DNA of 64,000 nt from Vibrio sp. VB16 (GCF_015594925.2 NZ_CP087590.1:3410001-3474000), one strand, 5' to 3'; numbered from the stretch's first letter, positions 27,426 through 36,040 are shown. Notes: generated by a model not told the origin, from the sequence alone. A program made the numbers and translations.

Positions 27426-28145
27426 TTAAGCGTTTTTACCATCGGGGACAAATACATAACCTAATCCCCAGACCGTCTGAATATATCGTGGATGGCTTGG
27501 ATCTTCTTCTAGCATTCTTCGTAACCGAGAGATCTGTACATCGATAGAGCGTTCCATTGCAGAATATTCTCTACCTCTTGCCATGTTCATCAGTTTGTCT
27601 CTCGACATAGGTTCTCGGGCATTATTAACCAGCGCTTTAAGCACGGCAAACTCACCAGAGGTTAAAGGCATAAACTCATCACCTCGGAACATTTCTCTTG
27701 TTCCAAGGTTCAAGCGAAATTCACCAAATTCAATATTCGTTTCTTCCGAGCTTGGTGCGCCGGGGGCTTCAACAATTTGTCGACGCAATACCGCTTTAAT
27801 ACGCGCAAGTAACTCTCGGGGGTTGAAAGGCTTAGGTAGATAATCGTCCGCTCCAACTTCAAGCCCAACAATTCTGTCTATCTCGTCACCTTTCGCCGTC
27901 AACATTAATATTGGGATCATATTTTCTGCCGTTCTTAGGCGACGACAAATCGAAAGGCCATCTTCACCCGGAAGCATCAGATCCAACACCACTAAATGAA
28001 AGGTCTCACGCTTAAGCAATCTGTCCATCTGCTCCCCATTTGCGACACCGCGAACCTGAAAGCCTTGTTCAGATAAGTAGCGCTCTAGCAAAGATCGCAG
28101 ACGGGCATCATCATCAACGACTAAGATTTTATGGTTCTCTTGCAT
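27426..28145 (-). CDS. ompR: Osmoregulatory response regulator OmpR
   Basis: A 239-residue regulator identical in length and layout to E. coli OmpR. The receiver domain has the acidic D11-D12-D13 and phosphoacceptor D55 (VVLDLMLP), with the switch Lys in PKPFNPREL. The winged helix (about 135-237) includes MERSIDVQISRLRRMLEEDP and ends VWGLGYVF. It controls porin and osmotic/acid response genes under EnvZ control. The start has a GGAAGAAG ribosome-binding site. It lies downstream of greB on the same strand with a 162-bp gap, so it likely has its own promoter. Confidence 0.96.
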   Translation of the reverse strand: MQENHKILVVDDDARLRSLLERYLSEQGFQVRGVANGEQMDRLLKRETFHLVVLDLMLPGEDGLSICRRLRTAENMIPILMLTAKGDEIDRIVGLEVGADDYLPKPFNPRELLARIKAVLRRQIVEAPGAPSSEETNIEFGEFRLNLGTREMFRGDEFMPLTSGEFAVLKALVNNAREPMSRDKLMNMARGREYSAMERSIDVQISRLRRMLEEDPSHPRYIQTVWGLGYVFVPDGKNA

Positions 28146-28307
28146 TCAACTTCTTCCAATTAATGTATGGCTTAGTATTAAGCGTAGATAATAATAACCT
28201 AATCGCATATCCATAGAGTAAATTGCACGTCAAAAATTGTTAGTAATCATGTCAGAATCAACAATAAGATTATTTATCTTAAAACTAAGCAAGCCATAAA
28301 TAGCCCA

Positions 28308-28784
28308 CTATTTCTCATACTCAATTGAATTGATAAACCACTCTTTGTCGCCTTCAGGTGTCTTCACTGCAAATTCGTCGTCGACTTCTTTTTTGAGTAA
28401 GGAGCGCGCCATAGGTGAGTCGATAGAAATGTACCCTTTCGCATCGCCGTAGATCTCTTCAGGGCCGACAATGCGAAATTTCTTCGTTTCACCGGCTTCA
28501 TTTTCAATTTCAATCCAAGCACCAAAAAAAACTTTGCCTTCCTGCTGTGGTGAATAATCCACAATAGTGACTTCTGGTAAAAACTTCCTCAAGAACCGAA
28601 CGCGCCGGTCTATCTGGCGCAGTATGCGCTTGTTAAACGTGTAATCAGCATTCTCTGAACGATCACCTAGCCCTGCTGCCCAAGTGACTATCTTGGTAAT
28701 CTCAGGGCGTTTCTCATTCCAAAGGTGATCATGCTCTTGCTTAAGCTTGTTATAACCTTCTCGGGTGATCAGTTTTGTTTTCAA
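28308..28784 (-). CDS. greB: Transcript cleavage factor GreB
   Basis: A 158-residue GreA/GreB-family protein that inserts a coiled coil into the RNA polymerase secondary channel to rescue backtracked complexes. The N-terminal coiled coil holds the catalytic acidic tip in AAGLGDRSENADY (about 36-48). The C-terminal FKBP-like domain includes VDYSPQQEGKVFFGAW and SIDSPMARSLL, which identify GreB rather than GreA. The start codon is TTG (28784-28782): it gives the family MKTxLxTREGY opening, and a stop codon lies five codons upstream in frame. The ribosome-binding site is weak. A perfect palindrome lies just upstream in the leader. Confidence 0.94.
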   Translation of the reverse strand: MKTKLITREGYNKLKQEHDHLWNEKRPEITKIVTWAAGLGDRSENADYTFNKRILRQIDRRVRFLRKFLPEVTIVDYSPQQEGKVFFGAWIEIENEAGETKKFRIVGPEEIYGDAKGYISIDSPMARSLLKKEVDDEFAVKTPEGDKEWFINSIEYEK

Positions 28785-28804
28785 TACAGCACTCTCAATT
28801 CAAT

Positions 28805-28826
28805 CGAACCATTTAGAAATGGTTCG
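28805..28826. repeat. Perfect 22-bp palindrome in the greB-prmA divergent region
   Basis: CGAACCATTT (28805-28814), AG, AAATGGTTCG (28817-28826): ten-base arms with a two-base centre, 21 bp upstream of the greB start codon. A further GAACCATT half-site is at 28902-28909 near prmA. It looks like a regulator operator or a leader hairpin for greB; the binding protein is unknown. Confidence 0.55.
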
Positions 28827-28972
28827 CTGTTCTAGATATTTAATCAGTATATCCACTAATTGTACATCTACAGAACCTCATTACGCTATACGCCACTAGA
28901 TGAACCATTCGAATTCCAATGACTTTCTGCTAGACTCCCCCACAATTCAAACTGATCAAAAAGGTCGTTTTC

Positions 28973-29860
28973 ATGCCTTGGATTCAAATAAAACTCAATG
29001 CGACAGCAAAAGATGCTTTGCAAATTGGCGATATGTTATCTGAAGAGACAGGCGCACTTTCCGTCACTTTTCTAGATGCGAAAGACACACCAATTTTCGA
29101 ACCTCTGCCGGGAGAAACTCGTTTATGGGGAGAAACGGATGTCGTTGCATTATACGATGCAGAAATAGACACCACATGGGTGATCCAACAAATTACCCAT
29201 TCTGGTCTATTTCCTGACGACTTTGCATACAAAGTTGAACAACTGGAAGATAAGGACTGGGAACGGGAGTGGATGGATAATTTCCACCCAATGAAATTTG
29301 GTGAGCGACTATGGATCTGCCCGAGTTGGCGTGATGTACCCGACCCTAGCGCCATTAATGTCATGTTAGATCCCGGCTTAGCCTTTGGTACTGGCACCCA
29401 TCCAACCACGTCTCTTTGTTTAGAATGGTTAGAAGGTCTCGACCTTGAAGGCAAAACTGTCATCGATTTTGGTTGTGGCTCAGGAATCCTTGCGGTTGCC
29501 GCAATTAAACTTGGTGCAAACAAAGTTATCGGAATTGATATAGACCCACAGGCTATCACCGCCTCAAAAGAGAACGCGAGGCGCAATGGGGTTGCCGATC
29601 AACTAGAATTATTCTTACCGCAAGATCAACCTGAAGGTCTAATTGCAGACGTTGTTGTGGCCAATATTCTTGCAGCACCGCTACGCGAACTGTCACCCGT
29701 GATCAAAGGTTTGATCAAATCGAAAGGTCTGCTAGCGATGTCGGGTGTATTAGACACACAAGCAGAAGATGTTGCGAACTACTACAGAGATGAGCTTGAT
29801 ATCGACCCAATTGCTGAAACTGAAGAGTGGTGTCGTATTTCAGGAATAAAAAAAATGTAG
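28973..29860 (+). CDS. prmA: Ribosomal protein L11 methyltransferase PrmA
   Basis: A 295-residue enzyme (E. coli 293) that trimethylates L11 at several lysines and its N-terminus using AdoMet. The N-terminal substrate-recognition domain (about 1-60) is followed by a Rossmann methyltransferase domain with LAFGTGTHPTTSLCLEWL (about 136-153), AdoMet motif I DFGCGSGILAVAA from residue 165, and VANILAAPL. It lies ahead of dusB-fis, as in many gammaproteobacteria, with a 133-bp gap that contains the dusB-fis promoter. Confidence 0.96.
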   Translation: MPWIQIKLNATAKDALQIGDMLSEETGALSVTFLDAKDTPIFEPLPGETRLWGETDVVALYDAEIDTTWVIQQITHSGLFPDDFAYKVEQLEDKDWEREWMDNFHPMKFGERLWICPSWRDVPDPSAINVMLDPGLAFGTGTHPTTSLCLEWLEGLDLEGKTVIDFGCGSGILAVAAIKLGANKVIGIDIDPQAITASKENARRNGVADQLELFLPQDQPEGLIADVVVANILAAPLRELSPVIKGLIKSKGLLAMSGVLDTQAEDVANYYRDELDIDPIAETEEWCRISGIKKM

Positions 29861-29929
29861 TTGCATACGTCTAATTGATTGAATTTTAGGCAATTTGGAA
29901 AACAATTTGTAAATGCTCAAAAAATAGTC

Positions 29930-29966
29930 TTTTCACGCATCGAAAAAATGCGTAAAATGCGCGCCC
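29930..29966 (+). promoter_or_regulatory. Candidate dusB-fis promoter with GC-rich discriminator
   Basis: A -10 sequence TAAAAT (29953-29958) is followed directly by GCGCGCCC, and TTTTCA (29930-29935) sits 17 bp upstream as a -35. A GC-rich discriminator after the -10 is the hallmark of stringently controlled, initiating-nucleotide-sensitive promoters such as that of fis in E. coli. The dusB start is about 35 bp downstream. Confidence 0.55.
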
Positions 29967-29993
29967 TTGCTAGATTAGAACTGTGAAGACCTT

Positions 29994-30962
29994 TTGAGAA
30001 TCGGAAATCATCAACTTAAGAACAATTTGATTGTTGCGCCTATGGCTGGCGTCACCGATCGACCCTTTCGAGAGTTATGCCTTCGATATGGAGCAGGAAT
30101 GGCCGTCAGCGAAATGATGTCGTCTAACCCTAAGCTCTGGAAAACGGCTAAATCTAAGCAACGCATGGTACATAAAGGCGAGTCGGGTATTCGCTCAGTA
30201 CAGATTGCGGGTTCTGATCCTAAGTTAATGGCAGAAGCAGCTCAGTATAGTGTTGAAAACGGTGCACAAATCATCGATATCAATATGGGTTGCCCAGCTA
30301 AAAAAGTGAATTCAAAGCTGGCGGGGTCAGCTCTGCTAAAGCACCCAGAAATGATTGAAAAGATCTTAACTGAAGTGGTTAATGCAGTAGATGTACCAGT
30401 AACACTGAAAACCCGCACAGGTTGGGATACAGACAATAAAAACTGTATCGAAATCGCTAAAATGGCCGAAGGCTGCGGCATACAAGCTTTTGCTCTTCAT
30501 GGAAGAACAAAGGCCTGCATGTACAAAGGCGAGGCAGAATATGACAGCATTAAAGCCGTCAAAGCGGCTATCTCTATACCCGTTATTGCCAATGGTGATA
30601 TCGACAGTGCAGAGAAAGCCAAACAGGTTTTGGAATACACTGGAGCCGACGCTTTAATGATTGGTCGGCCTGCCCAAGGTCGTCCGTGGATTTTCCAGGA
30701 AATCTTACACTATTTGGAAAACGGCACCACTATGCCTGAACTTCCGACGAAGGAAGTAAAGGAGATTTTACTTGGACATGTTCAAGAGCTTCATCTCTTT
30801 TATGGTGAGTTTCTTGGCCCCCGCATTGCTCGTAAGCATGTGGGTTGGTATCTGAAAGAACATCAACAAGCTAGTGAGTTTCGCCGTACCTTCAACGCGA
30901 TAGATGCTGCAAATCAGCAACTGGATGCACTCGAAGGTTACTTTGTACAATTTGTTTCATAA
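29994..30962 (+). CDS. dusB: tRNA-dihydrouridine synthase B
   Basis: A 322-residue FMN-dependent enzyme that reduces uridine to dihydrouridine (position 17) in tRNA. The TIM-barrel signature APMAGVTDRPFR is at about 16-27. The catalytic Cys is in NMGCPAKKVNSKLAGSALL, with LKTRTGWD, HGRT, NGDI and MIGRPAQGRPW following. The only possible start giving the family MRIGxxxL opening is TTG at 29994: an in-frame TAG lies just upstream at 29976, and a GAAG ribosome-binding sequence precedes the TTG. The fis gene follows after 24 bp, forming the conserved dusB-fis operon. Confidence 0.95.
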   Translation: MRIGNHQLKNNLIVAPMAGVTDRPFRELCLRYGAGMAVSEMMSSNPKLWKTAKSKQRMVHKGESGIRSVQIAGSDPKLMAEAAQYSVENGAQIIDINMGCPAKKVNSKLAGSALLKHPEMIEKILTEVVNAVDVPVTLKTRTGWDTDNKNCIEIAKMAEGCGIQAFALHGRTKACMYKGEAEYDSIKAVKAAISIPVIANGDIDSAEKAKQVLEYTGADALMIGRPAQGRPWIFQEILHYLENGTTMPELPTKEVKEILLGHVQELHLFYGEFLGPRIARKHVGWYLKEHQQASEFRRTFNAIDAANQQLDALEGYFVQFVS

Positions 30963-30986
30963 ATTACTAGAAGAGCTAGACATAAT

Positions 30987-31283
30987 ATGTTCGAACAAAA
31001 TTTAACTTCTGAACCACTAACAGTATCTACTGTAACGTCACAAGATCAAATCACTCAGAAACCACTACGTGACTCTGTAAAAGCATCTTTGAAAAATTAT
31101 CTTGCTCAGTTAAATGGCCAGGACGTTGACGACCTGTACGAACTAGTATTGGCTGAAGTTGAACAACCACTACTAGACACCATCATGCAATACACTCGTG
31201 GCAACCAAACACGCGCAGCAAATATGATGGGTATCAACCGTGGTACTCTTCGTAAGAAACTTAAAAAATACGGCATGAACTAG
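30987..31283 (+). CDS. fis: DNA-binding protein Fis
   Basis: A 98-residue protein that is nearly the E. coli Fis sequence. The N-terminal beta-hairpin arm is followed by the dimer core (GQDVDDLYELVLAEVEQPLL) and the C-terminal helix-turn-helix (TRAANMMGINRGTLRKKLKKYG, about 74-96, with a central Gly turn). Fis is an abundant nucleoid protein of fast growth that activates rRNA promoters and bends DNA. It is the second gene of the dusB operon and is followed by a strong terminator. Confidence 0.98.
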   Translation: MFEQNLTSEPLTVSTVTSQDQITQKPLRDSVKASLKNYLAQLNGQDVDDLYELVLAEVEQPLLDTIMQYTRGNQTRAANMMGINRGTLRKKLKKYGMN

Positions 31284-31308
31284 AGATTAGTTTATAAACT
31301 ATTGATTT

Positions 31309-31348
31309 AAAAAGCCAAGTAGAGAAATTTACTTGGCTTTTTCTTTTT
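31309..31348 (+). terminator. Rho-independent terminator of dusB-fis
   Basis: AAAAAGCCAAGTA (31309-31321) and TACTTGGCTTTTT (31330-31342) form a 13-bp stem followed by CTTTTT. It marks the end of the conserved block; the accessory region begins after it. Confidence 0.93.
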
Positions 31349-31516
31349 GCATTTCACACTACATACACGCAAAAAGAAATGAAAATTTCTCTAGAGCCCA
31401 ATTTAAATATCTACGAGTATTATCATTAAAGCCCTCAAGTTTTTATTTTCCAGGTGAACCTCAAATTCATTCGGGTTGAAAAATAGAGTTCTAATTAATC
31501 TAATATCCGAAAACTA

Positions 31517-31984
31517 TTATATGGCCTGGTGTAGCGTTGCTTTTACACGATCCATTGCAATAATTGTTCTAAACCATTTCACGTTTTTATTATTATAAAA
31601 TAGTTCTTTACTAACATTTTCATACGCTGCCATGGTTGGTACTCCAAGCACCAATATAAAGTCAGCCTCTCCCGTCACGTAATAACACTGCTGTATTGCT
31701 GGACCAGAAAAACTAGCTTTTAATGCCTCAATATCGGACGTATGCGCTCTTTCAATATGCACCTCAACAATAATCGTAATAAGCTGCCCAACCTTTTCTG
31801 GTGCGATGACAGCGGTATTCGCGCAAATAACACCATCATCCTCCATCTTTTTAATTCGTCTTTGTACTGACGCTGGCGATAAGCAAACTTTATCTGAAAG
31901 GATTCTAAGGGGTGTCTTATTATCCTGTTGTAGTGTGATTAGTATCTCTCTATCGAAATTATCGAGTGTATTTGGCACGTTCAT
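31517..31984 (-). CDS. Lrp/AsnC-family transcriptional regulator
   Basis: A 155-residue feast/famine regulator with an N-terminal winged helix (about 5-60, LDNFDREILITLQQDNKTPLR, then LSPASVQRRIKKMEDDGVI) and a C-terminal RAM ligand-binding domain (about 70-150, including YYVTGEADFIL). Such proteins usually bind an amino acid. It is divergent from the PLP-lyase gene across 109 bp, which suggests it controls the downstream catabolic cluster in response to that pathway's amino acid. It is not the global Lrp, which is longer and better conserved. Confidence 0.88.
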   Translation of the reverse strand: MNVPNTLDNFDREILITLQQDNKTPLRILSDKVCLSPASVQRRIKKMEDDGVICANTAVIAPEKVGQLITIIVEVHIERAHTSDIEALKASFSGPAIQQCYYVTGEADFILVLGVPTMAAYENVSKELFYNNKNVKWFRTIIAMDRVKATLHQAI

Positions 31985-32093
31985 TGGGAAATTTTCTCAT
32001 TATCGTAGTTTATTGAGAGCGCTATTCTTATTCCAAAAGAGATATTATTTCAAGTGTTGATAGATAAATAAATAATTAATTAAGGAAATAATA

Positions 32094-33254
32094 ATGCATT
32101 GGCAAACTAAGTTAGCCCAACCTCAAACGTTAGCTGCTTCGGGCTTCAAATCTTTAGTGACTCCTACATACAGAGGTTCGACAGTATTATTTGAAACACA
32201 ATCAAAAGTGGTTGATGGTTGGCAGCAAAAAGAAAATGGCTACAGTTATGGTTTATACGGCACACCAACCACTCTTGAATTAACAGAGCGTATTGCTCAG
32301 CTAGAAAATGCTCACCACACTTTTGCTGTCCCAGGAGGCCAAGCAGCAATAGCATTGGTTTACTTTGCCTTATGTCATAGTGGAAGCCATGCATTAGTGC
32401 CGTACAGCGCTTACGGGCCAAATAAAGAAATGGCTCAGGGCATGCTTAAAGATTTAGGGATAGATGTTGAAGCATATGACCCAATGTTAGGCGCTGACAT
32501 TGCCGGGCTTATAAAAGAAAATACGTCATTAATCTGGGTAGAAAGCCCAGGTTCAGTAACGATGGAAGTACAGGACATTCCTGCAATTTGTGCCGCTGCT
32601 CACGAGAAAGGCGTAATGGTTGCATTAGATAACACTTACGCTGCTGGTGTGCATTTTGATGCATTTGCTCATGGTATTGATATCAGCATGCAGGCGCTAA
32701 CTAAATACATTGGTGGACATAGTGACTTATTGTTAGGCACGGTTTCTGTCAACTCTGAAGAACTCAAAATGAAAGTGGGTTCTAGATATAAGCAATTGGG
32801 CTTAGCCGTTTCTCCAGACGACTGTAGCTTAGCGCTTCGCGGGTTACAAACACTTGCCGTTCGACTTGCCCACCTTGAGAAATCAACGTTAGAAGTTGCC
32901 AATTGGCTAGCAATACACCCCAACGTTGAACAAGTATTGCACCCTGCTTTACCTTCTTGCCCTGGTCACGAATTCTGGAAACGTGACTTTACCGGCTCTA
33001 GCAGCGTTTTCTCATTCATATTTAAAGATGACTTAAGTGCTTCTCAAGTTGAAGCATTTATCGATTCCTTAGAACTATTTAAAATTGGAATGAGTTGGGG
33101 TGGAGTAACCAGCCTTGCATTAGTTTACCCAGCGATAGAAAGACCCAATAAAGATTATGAAGGTCGTTTAGTTCGATTAAATATCGGATTAGAAAGTACA
33201 GACGATTTAATTTCAGATTTACAACAAGCAATAACCAAAATTACTAACAAATAA
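32094..33254 (+). CDS. Cystathionine beta-lyase-like PLP enzyme (Cys/Met metabolism family)
   Basis: A 386-residue fold-type I PLP enzyme of the Cys/Met-metabolism family. PLP-binding landmarks are YGTPTTLELTERIAQLE, the aspartate in ALDNTYAAG and the Schiff-base lysine K204 in LTKYIGGHSDLLLG. The family includes cystathionine beta- and gamma-lyases and other C-S or beta-eliminating lyases that release pyruvate via 2-aminoacrylate. It closely follows the MetC-type layout, but biosynthetic MetC is not usually in a catabolic cluster. It is first in the cluster, divergent from the Lrp-type gene, with an AAGGAA ribosome-binding site. The RidA gene downstream fits an enamine-producing step. Substrate unknown. 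Confidence 0.82.
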   Translation: MHWQTKLAQPQTLAASGFKSLVTPTYRGSTVLFETQSKVVDGWQQKENGYSYGLYGTPTTLELTERIAQLENAHHTFAVPGGQAAIALVYFALCHSGSHALVPYSAYGPNKEMAQGMLKDLGIDVEAYDPMLGADIAGLIKENTSLIWVESPGSVTMEVQDIPAICAAAHEKGVMVALDNTYAAGVHFDAFAHGIDISMQALTKYIGGHSDLLLGTVSVNSEELKMKVGSRYKQLGLAVSPDDCSLALRGLQTLAVRLAHLEKSTLEVANWLAIHPNVEQVLHPALPSCPGHEFWKRDFTGSSSVFSFIFKDDLSASQVEAFIDSLELFKIGMSWGGVTSLALVYPAIERPNKDYEGRLVRLNIGLESTDDLISDLQQAITKITNK

Positions 33255-33261
33255 TAACACC

Positions 33262-33297
33262 AATATTAACACTAATATTAACACTAATATTAACACT
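33262..33297 (+). repeat. Three tandem 12-bp repeats
   Basis: AATATTAACACT is repeated exactly three times (33262-33273, 33274-33285, 33286-33297), with degenerate half-units on both sides (ATAATAACACC before and AATAATAATAATG after). It lies between the PLP-lyase stop and the M24 start. It could vary in number by slippage or be a small regulator-binding array. Confidence 0.85.
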
Positions 33298-33336
33298 AAT
33301 AATAATAATGATTTAATTGAAACAGAAGAGGTATAT

Positions 33337-34503
33337 ATGAATAAACCTAATCGTGGTTTTACTCTACAAGAGTTTGAAGATAGAACATCTAGAGCGCAAA
33401 AAGTGATGCATGAACAAAATCTTGATGCGATGATTTTTACCACCGAACCTAATGTCCGTTATTTTACAGGTTTCTTTTCCCAGTTTTGGCATAGCCCAAC
33501 TCGCCCTTGGTTTGTTGTGGTTCCTGCGGAAGGAAAGCCTATAGCGGTTATTCCAGAAATCGGGGCCAAAGGAATGGCTGAAACATGGATCGATGATATT
33601 TTCACATGGTCATCACCAAGACCAGAAGATGATGGTATTAGCTTATTGGCCAATACATTGAATACGCTCCCTCGTAAACATGGACGAATCGGAGCCACTC
33701 TTGGTATTGAATCCCACCTTCGTATGCCAGTAAATAATTACCTTCAGTTAACGACACTAGTAAAGAGTGATTTTGTTGACGTTTCACTGGCTGTTCATGA
33801 ACTGCGTCAAATTAAATCGCCGGCGGAGATAGCAAAAACTCGTGAGATCTGTCGTATTACCAATGAAGCTTTCGACAAAGTGCCTTCCTATGCTCAAACA
33901 GGCATGAGTGAGCGAGATATCTGTAAGCAGTTTAGTTTAGATCTCAGAATGGAAGGCGCAGATGAAACTCCTTTTGTTATTGCTGGATCTGGCCCTGACG
34001 GTTACTACGATATTCTGATGGGTCCAACCGACCGCATTATAGAGCCAGGCGATGTTTTGCTAATAGATACTGGTGCTGTATGGGATGGATACTTTTCTGA
34101 CTTTGACCGTAACTGGGCGTTTGGAAGTGCTAGCGAAGAGATTAAATCGGCTTATCGCGCAACTTATGATGCGACCACTAAGGGCTTTGAAGCAGCATGC
34201 CGTGCTGGGGCAACAACGACTGATATCTACAATGCAATGTGGCAAGTATTAGAAGAAAACGGTGCTCTTGGTAATGATATTGGCCGCGTAGGCCATGGAT
34301 TGGGTATGGAACTAACAGAAAGACCGTCAAACACGTCAACCGATAATACACCTCTTAAACCGGGCATGATCATGACTCTAGAACCAGGTATGACATATGC
34401 GCCAAATAAAATGATGCTACATGAAGAGAATATTGTCATTACTGAAGATGGTGCTGAATGGCTATCAAGACGAGCAGAACCTGAACTGATCATCATCAAA
34501 TAA
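33337..34503 (+). CDS. M24-family metallohydrolase (Xaa-Pro peptidase / ectoine hydrolase-like)
   Basis: A 388-residue pita-bread-fold enzyme with an N-terminal creatinase-like domain (about 12-150) and a C-terminal M24 domain. The five metal ligands are all visible: D244 and D255 (LIDTGAVWDGYFSDFD), H320 (GHGLGMELTERP), E349 (LEPGM) and E363 (HEENIVI). Active dinuclear aminopeptidase-like chemistry is therefore plausible, but the same fold includes ectoine hydrolase (DoeA/EutD), creatinase and other C-N hydrolases. Its setting next to a racemase-superfamily enzyme, an M20 deacylase and a permease favours a small-molecule amide hydrolase over a peptidase. Substrate not determinable. Confidence 0.8.
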   Translation: MNKPNRGFTLQEFEDRTSRAQKVMHEQNLDAMIFTTEPNVRYFTGFFSQFWHSPTRPWFVVVPAEGKPIAVIPEIGAKGMAETWIDDIFTWSSPRPEDDGISLLANTLNTLPRKHGRIGATLGIESHLRMPVNNYLQLTTLVKSDFVDVSLAVHELRQIKSPAEIAKTREICRITNEAFDKVPSYAQTGMSERDICKQFSLDLRMEGADETPFVIAGSGPDGYYDILMGPTDRIIEPGDVLLIDTGAVWDGYFSDFDRNWAFGSASEEIKSAYRATYDATTKGFEAACRAGATTTDIYNAMWQVLEENGALGNDIGRVGHGLGMELTERPSNTSTDNTPLKPGMIMTLEPGMTYAPNKMMLHEENIVITEDGAEWLSRRAEPELIIIK

Positions 34504-34561
34504 TCGCACCGAGAGATAAGCCTTAGTTTATCAAAATTAAGGCTATACAGAGGATAGTAAT

Positions 34562-34636
34562 ATGAATTTTCAACAATATAAGAAAATTACGTGTTTAGCG
34601 GGATATCCACAAAGCACTTATAAGGGAGCAAACTAA
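34562..34636 (+). CDS. Possible 24-codon leader peptide upstream of the permease
   Basis: A short reading frame (MNFQQYKKITCLAG ... KGAN) begins at an ATG 7 nt after GAGGA. Its TAA ends one base before the permease ATG. Its last codons contain the permease's ribosome-binding site (GGGAG), so translation of the leader would pass over that site; coupling is likely if it is translated. The start region resembles that of the racemase-superfamily gene at 36179 in both nucleotides and residues (MNFEQFNEF). It is either a true coupling leader or a remnant of a duplicated 5' end. Confidence 0.4.
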   Translation: MNFQQYKKITCLAGYPQSTYKGAN

Positions 34637-34637
34637 A

Positions 34638-36002
34638 ATGTCAAAATCAGGAGATGTGGGTCATAGTGTTCTTGGAAAATGGACATTATTGGCTATGGGC
34701 ATCGGTATCACTGTCGGTGCTGGGCTATTTTCACTCGTTGGGGCAGGTATAGGCCTTACTGGACATGCCTTGTGGTTAGCTTTTGGTATCGCCATTGTGT
34801 TCGGGATTTTTTATAACATACCTATGTTATTTGCCAGCGGTTCACTTGTTTTGGATGGTGGTCCTTACGCTCTAATCAGCAGGATACTCGGGAAAAAATA
34901 TGCAGGTATGTATGTTGTAAGCTTCTTCTTGTATTTCCCTACCGTCGCCATTTATGCTTTGGCGCTAGGGTTCTATATAAACTCTTTGCTTCCAACGGTC
35001 ACTCCTTCTGCAGGTGCGATAGCTGGTTTAACGGTGTTCTATGTTATAAATTTGTTCGGGCTAGATACCTTGTCTCGATTCCAAAATATGATGACAACGT
35101 TGCTTATGGTTGGTATTGCAACATTTATCTTGATTGGATTCGGCCAAGTTGATTTTGCCCTTCTTACACCAAGTACTAATCCAGATTTTGCATCACAAGG
35201 CAATATGGGTATTTTCAAAGCGGCTTGTTTGCTCTCGTTTGCAACATACTGCCAATACTATCTGATGTACTTCAGTAAATACGCCAAGAACCCTAAGAAA
35301 GATATTCCATTTGGGATGATAGGCACGACCATTACAATTGTCTTTATTTATATTGGGGTTTCAGTCGTTGCTTCTGGTGTACTACCGATTGATGAAGTGG
35401 CTAATCAACCTTTGACACTTGTTGCTAGAGAAGTGCTTTCCGCTCCAATATTTGTGTTCTTTATGATTTGTGGTCCATTTATGGCGCTATCAACGACCAT
35501 TAATAGTGTGTACGCCTCTTACGTACAACCTATTCAGGCTGCGACACATGATGGGTGGTTCCCGAAAAGCTTTGCGGTTACCAACAAACGAGGCACTCCA
35601 TGGAAGATATTAACGCTTTGTTGGCTAGCTTCTATGTTACCCATTCTTCTTGGTTGGAACATAAGCACCATTGCAAATACTTACATCCTTACTGATATTT
35701 GTATTGGTATCTTTATGATGGTAGCAATTGCGATGCTACCTAAAAAATTCCCAAGTGCTTGGGCAACACGAGAGTTTGGTAAAAATGTTCCTTTATGGGG
35801 ATTCTATACACTGGTAGGTCTTGCTGGTGTAGTACAGGGCATACTTATATATAACTCAATTACTTCCATTAAATTATACATTGTCGTTGTGACTGCAATA
35901 GCCTTTATTGTCGGTATTGCTTATGCAATTAAAAAGGACAAGGAAATTAACGTAATTGATTCGAATGAAGAACCGGTTCTTGAACCTGCTACCAATTCGT
36001 AG
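34638..36002 (+). CDS. APC-superfamily amino-acid permease
   Basis: A 454-residue permease with about 12 membrane helices. The N-terminal GIGITVGAGLFSLVGAGIGLTG segment is the unwound TM1 substrate-binding motif of the amino acid-polyamine-organocation superfamily. Other recognisable features are the helix 6-type GVSVVASGVLP and an interior AKNPKKDIPFG loop. The C-terminus is a short acidic tail. It is the only transporter of the Lrp/PLP-lyase cluster and presumably imports the substrate or an intermediate. The start is one base after the small leader frame. Substrate specificity cannot be told. Confidence 0.85.
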   Translation: MSKSGDVGHSVLGKWTLLAMGIGITVGAGLFSLVGAGIGLTGHALWLAFGIAIVFGIFYNIPMLFASGSLVLDGGPYALISRILGKKYAGMYVVSFFLYFPTVAIYALALGFYINSLLPTVTPSAGAIAGLTVFYVINLFGLDTLSRFQNMMTTLLMVGIATFILIGFGQVDFALLTPSTNPDFASQGNMGIFKAACLLSFATYCQYYLMYFSKYAKNPKKDIPFGMIGTTITIVFIYIGVSVVASGVLPIDEVANQPLTLVAREVLSAPIFVFFMICGPFMALSTTINSVYASYVQPIQAATHDGWFPKSFAVTNKRGTPWKILTLCWLASMLPILLGWNISTIANTYILTDICIGIFMMVAIAMLPKKFPSAWATREFGKNVPLWGFYTLVGLAGVVQGILIYNSITSIKLYIVVVTAIAFIVGIAYAIKKDKEINVIDSNEEPVLEPATNS

Positions 36003-36011
36003 TTAATATTT

Positions 36012-36040
36012 TCGGTAGGCACTAATTAAACGCCTACCGA
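36012..36040 (+). terminator. Hairpin after the permease gene
   Basis: TCGGTAGGC (36012-36020) pairs with GCCTACCGA (36032-36040) around an 11-nt loop, followed by TTATTAAC. The T-run is weak, so termination may be partial. A second hairpin, AACAATGT (36125-36132) with ACATTGTT (36145-36152), lies closer to the next gene. Confidence 0.5.

Noticed and set aside
28984..29586. 200-codon minus-strand frame over prmA
   Set aside because: Antisense of prmA; prmA carries all methyltransferase motifs.
33262..33297. CRISPR array
   Set aside because: The repeats are 12 bp, directly adjacent without spacers, and no cas genes are near.
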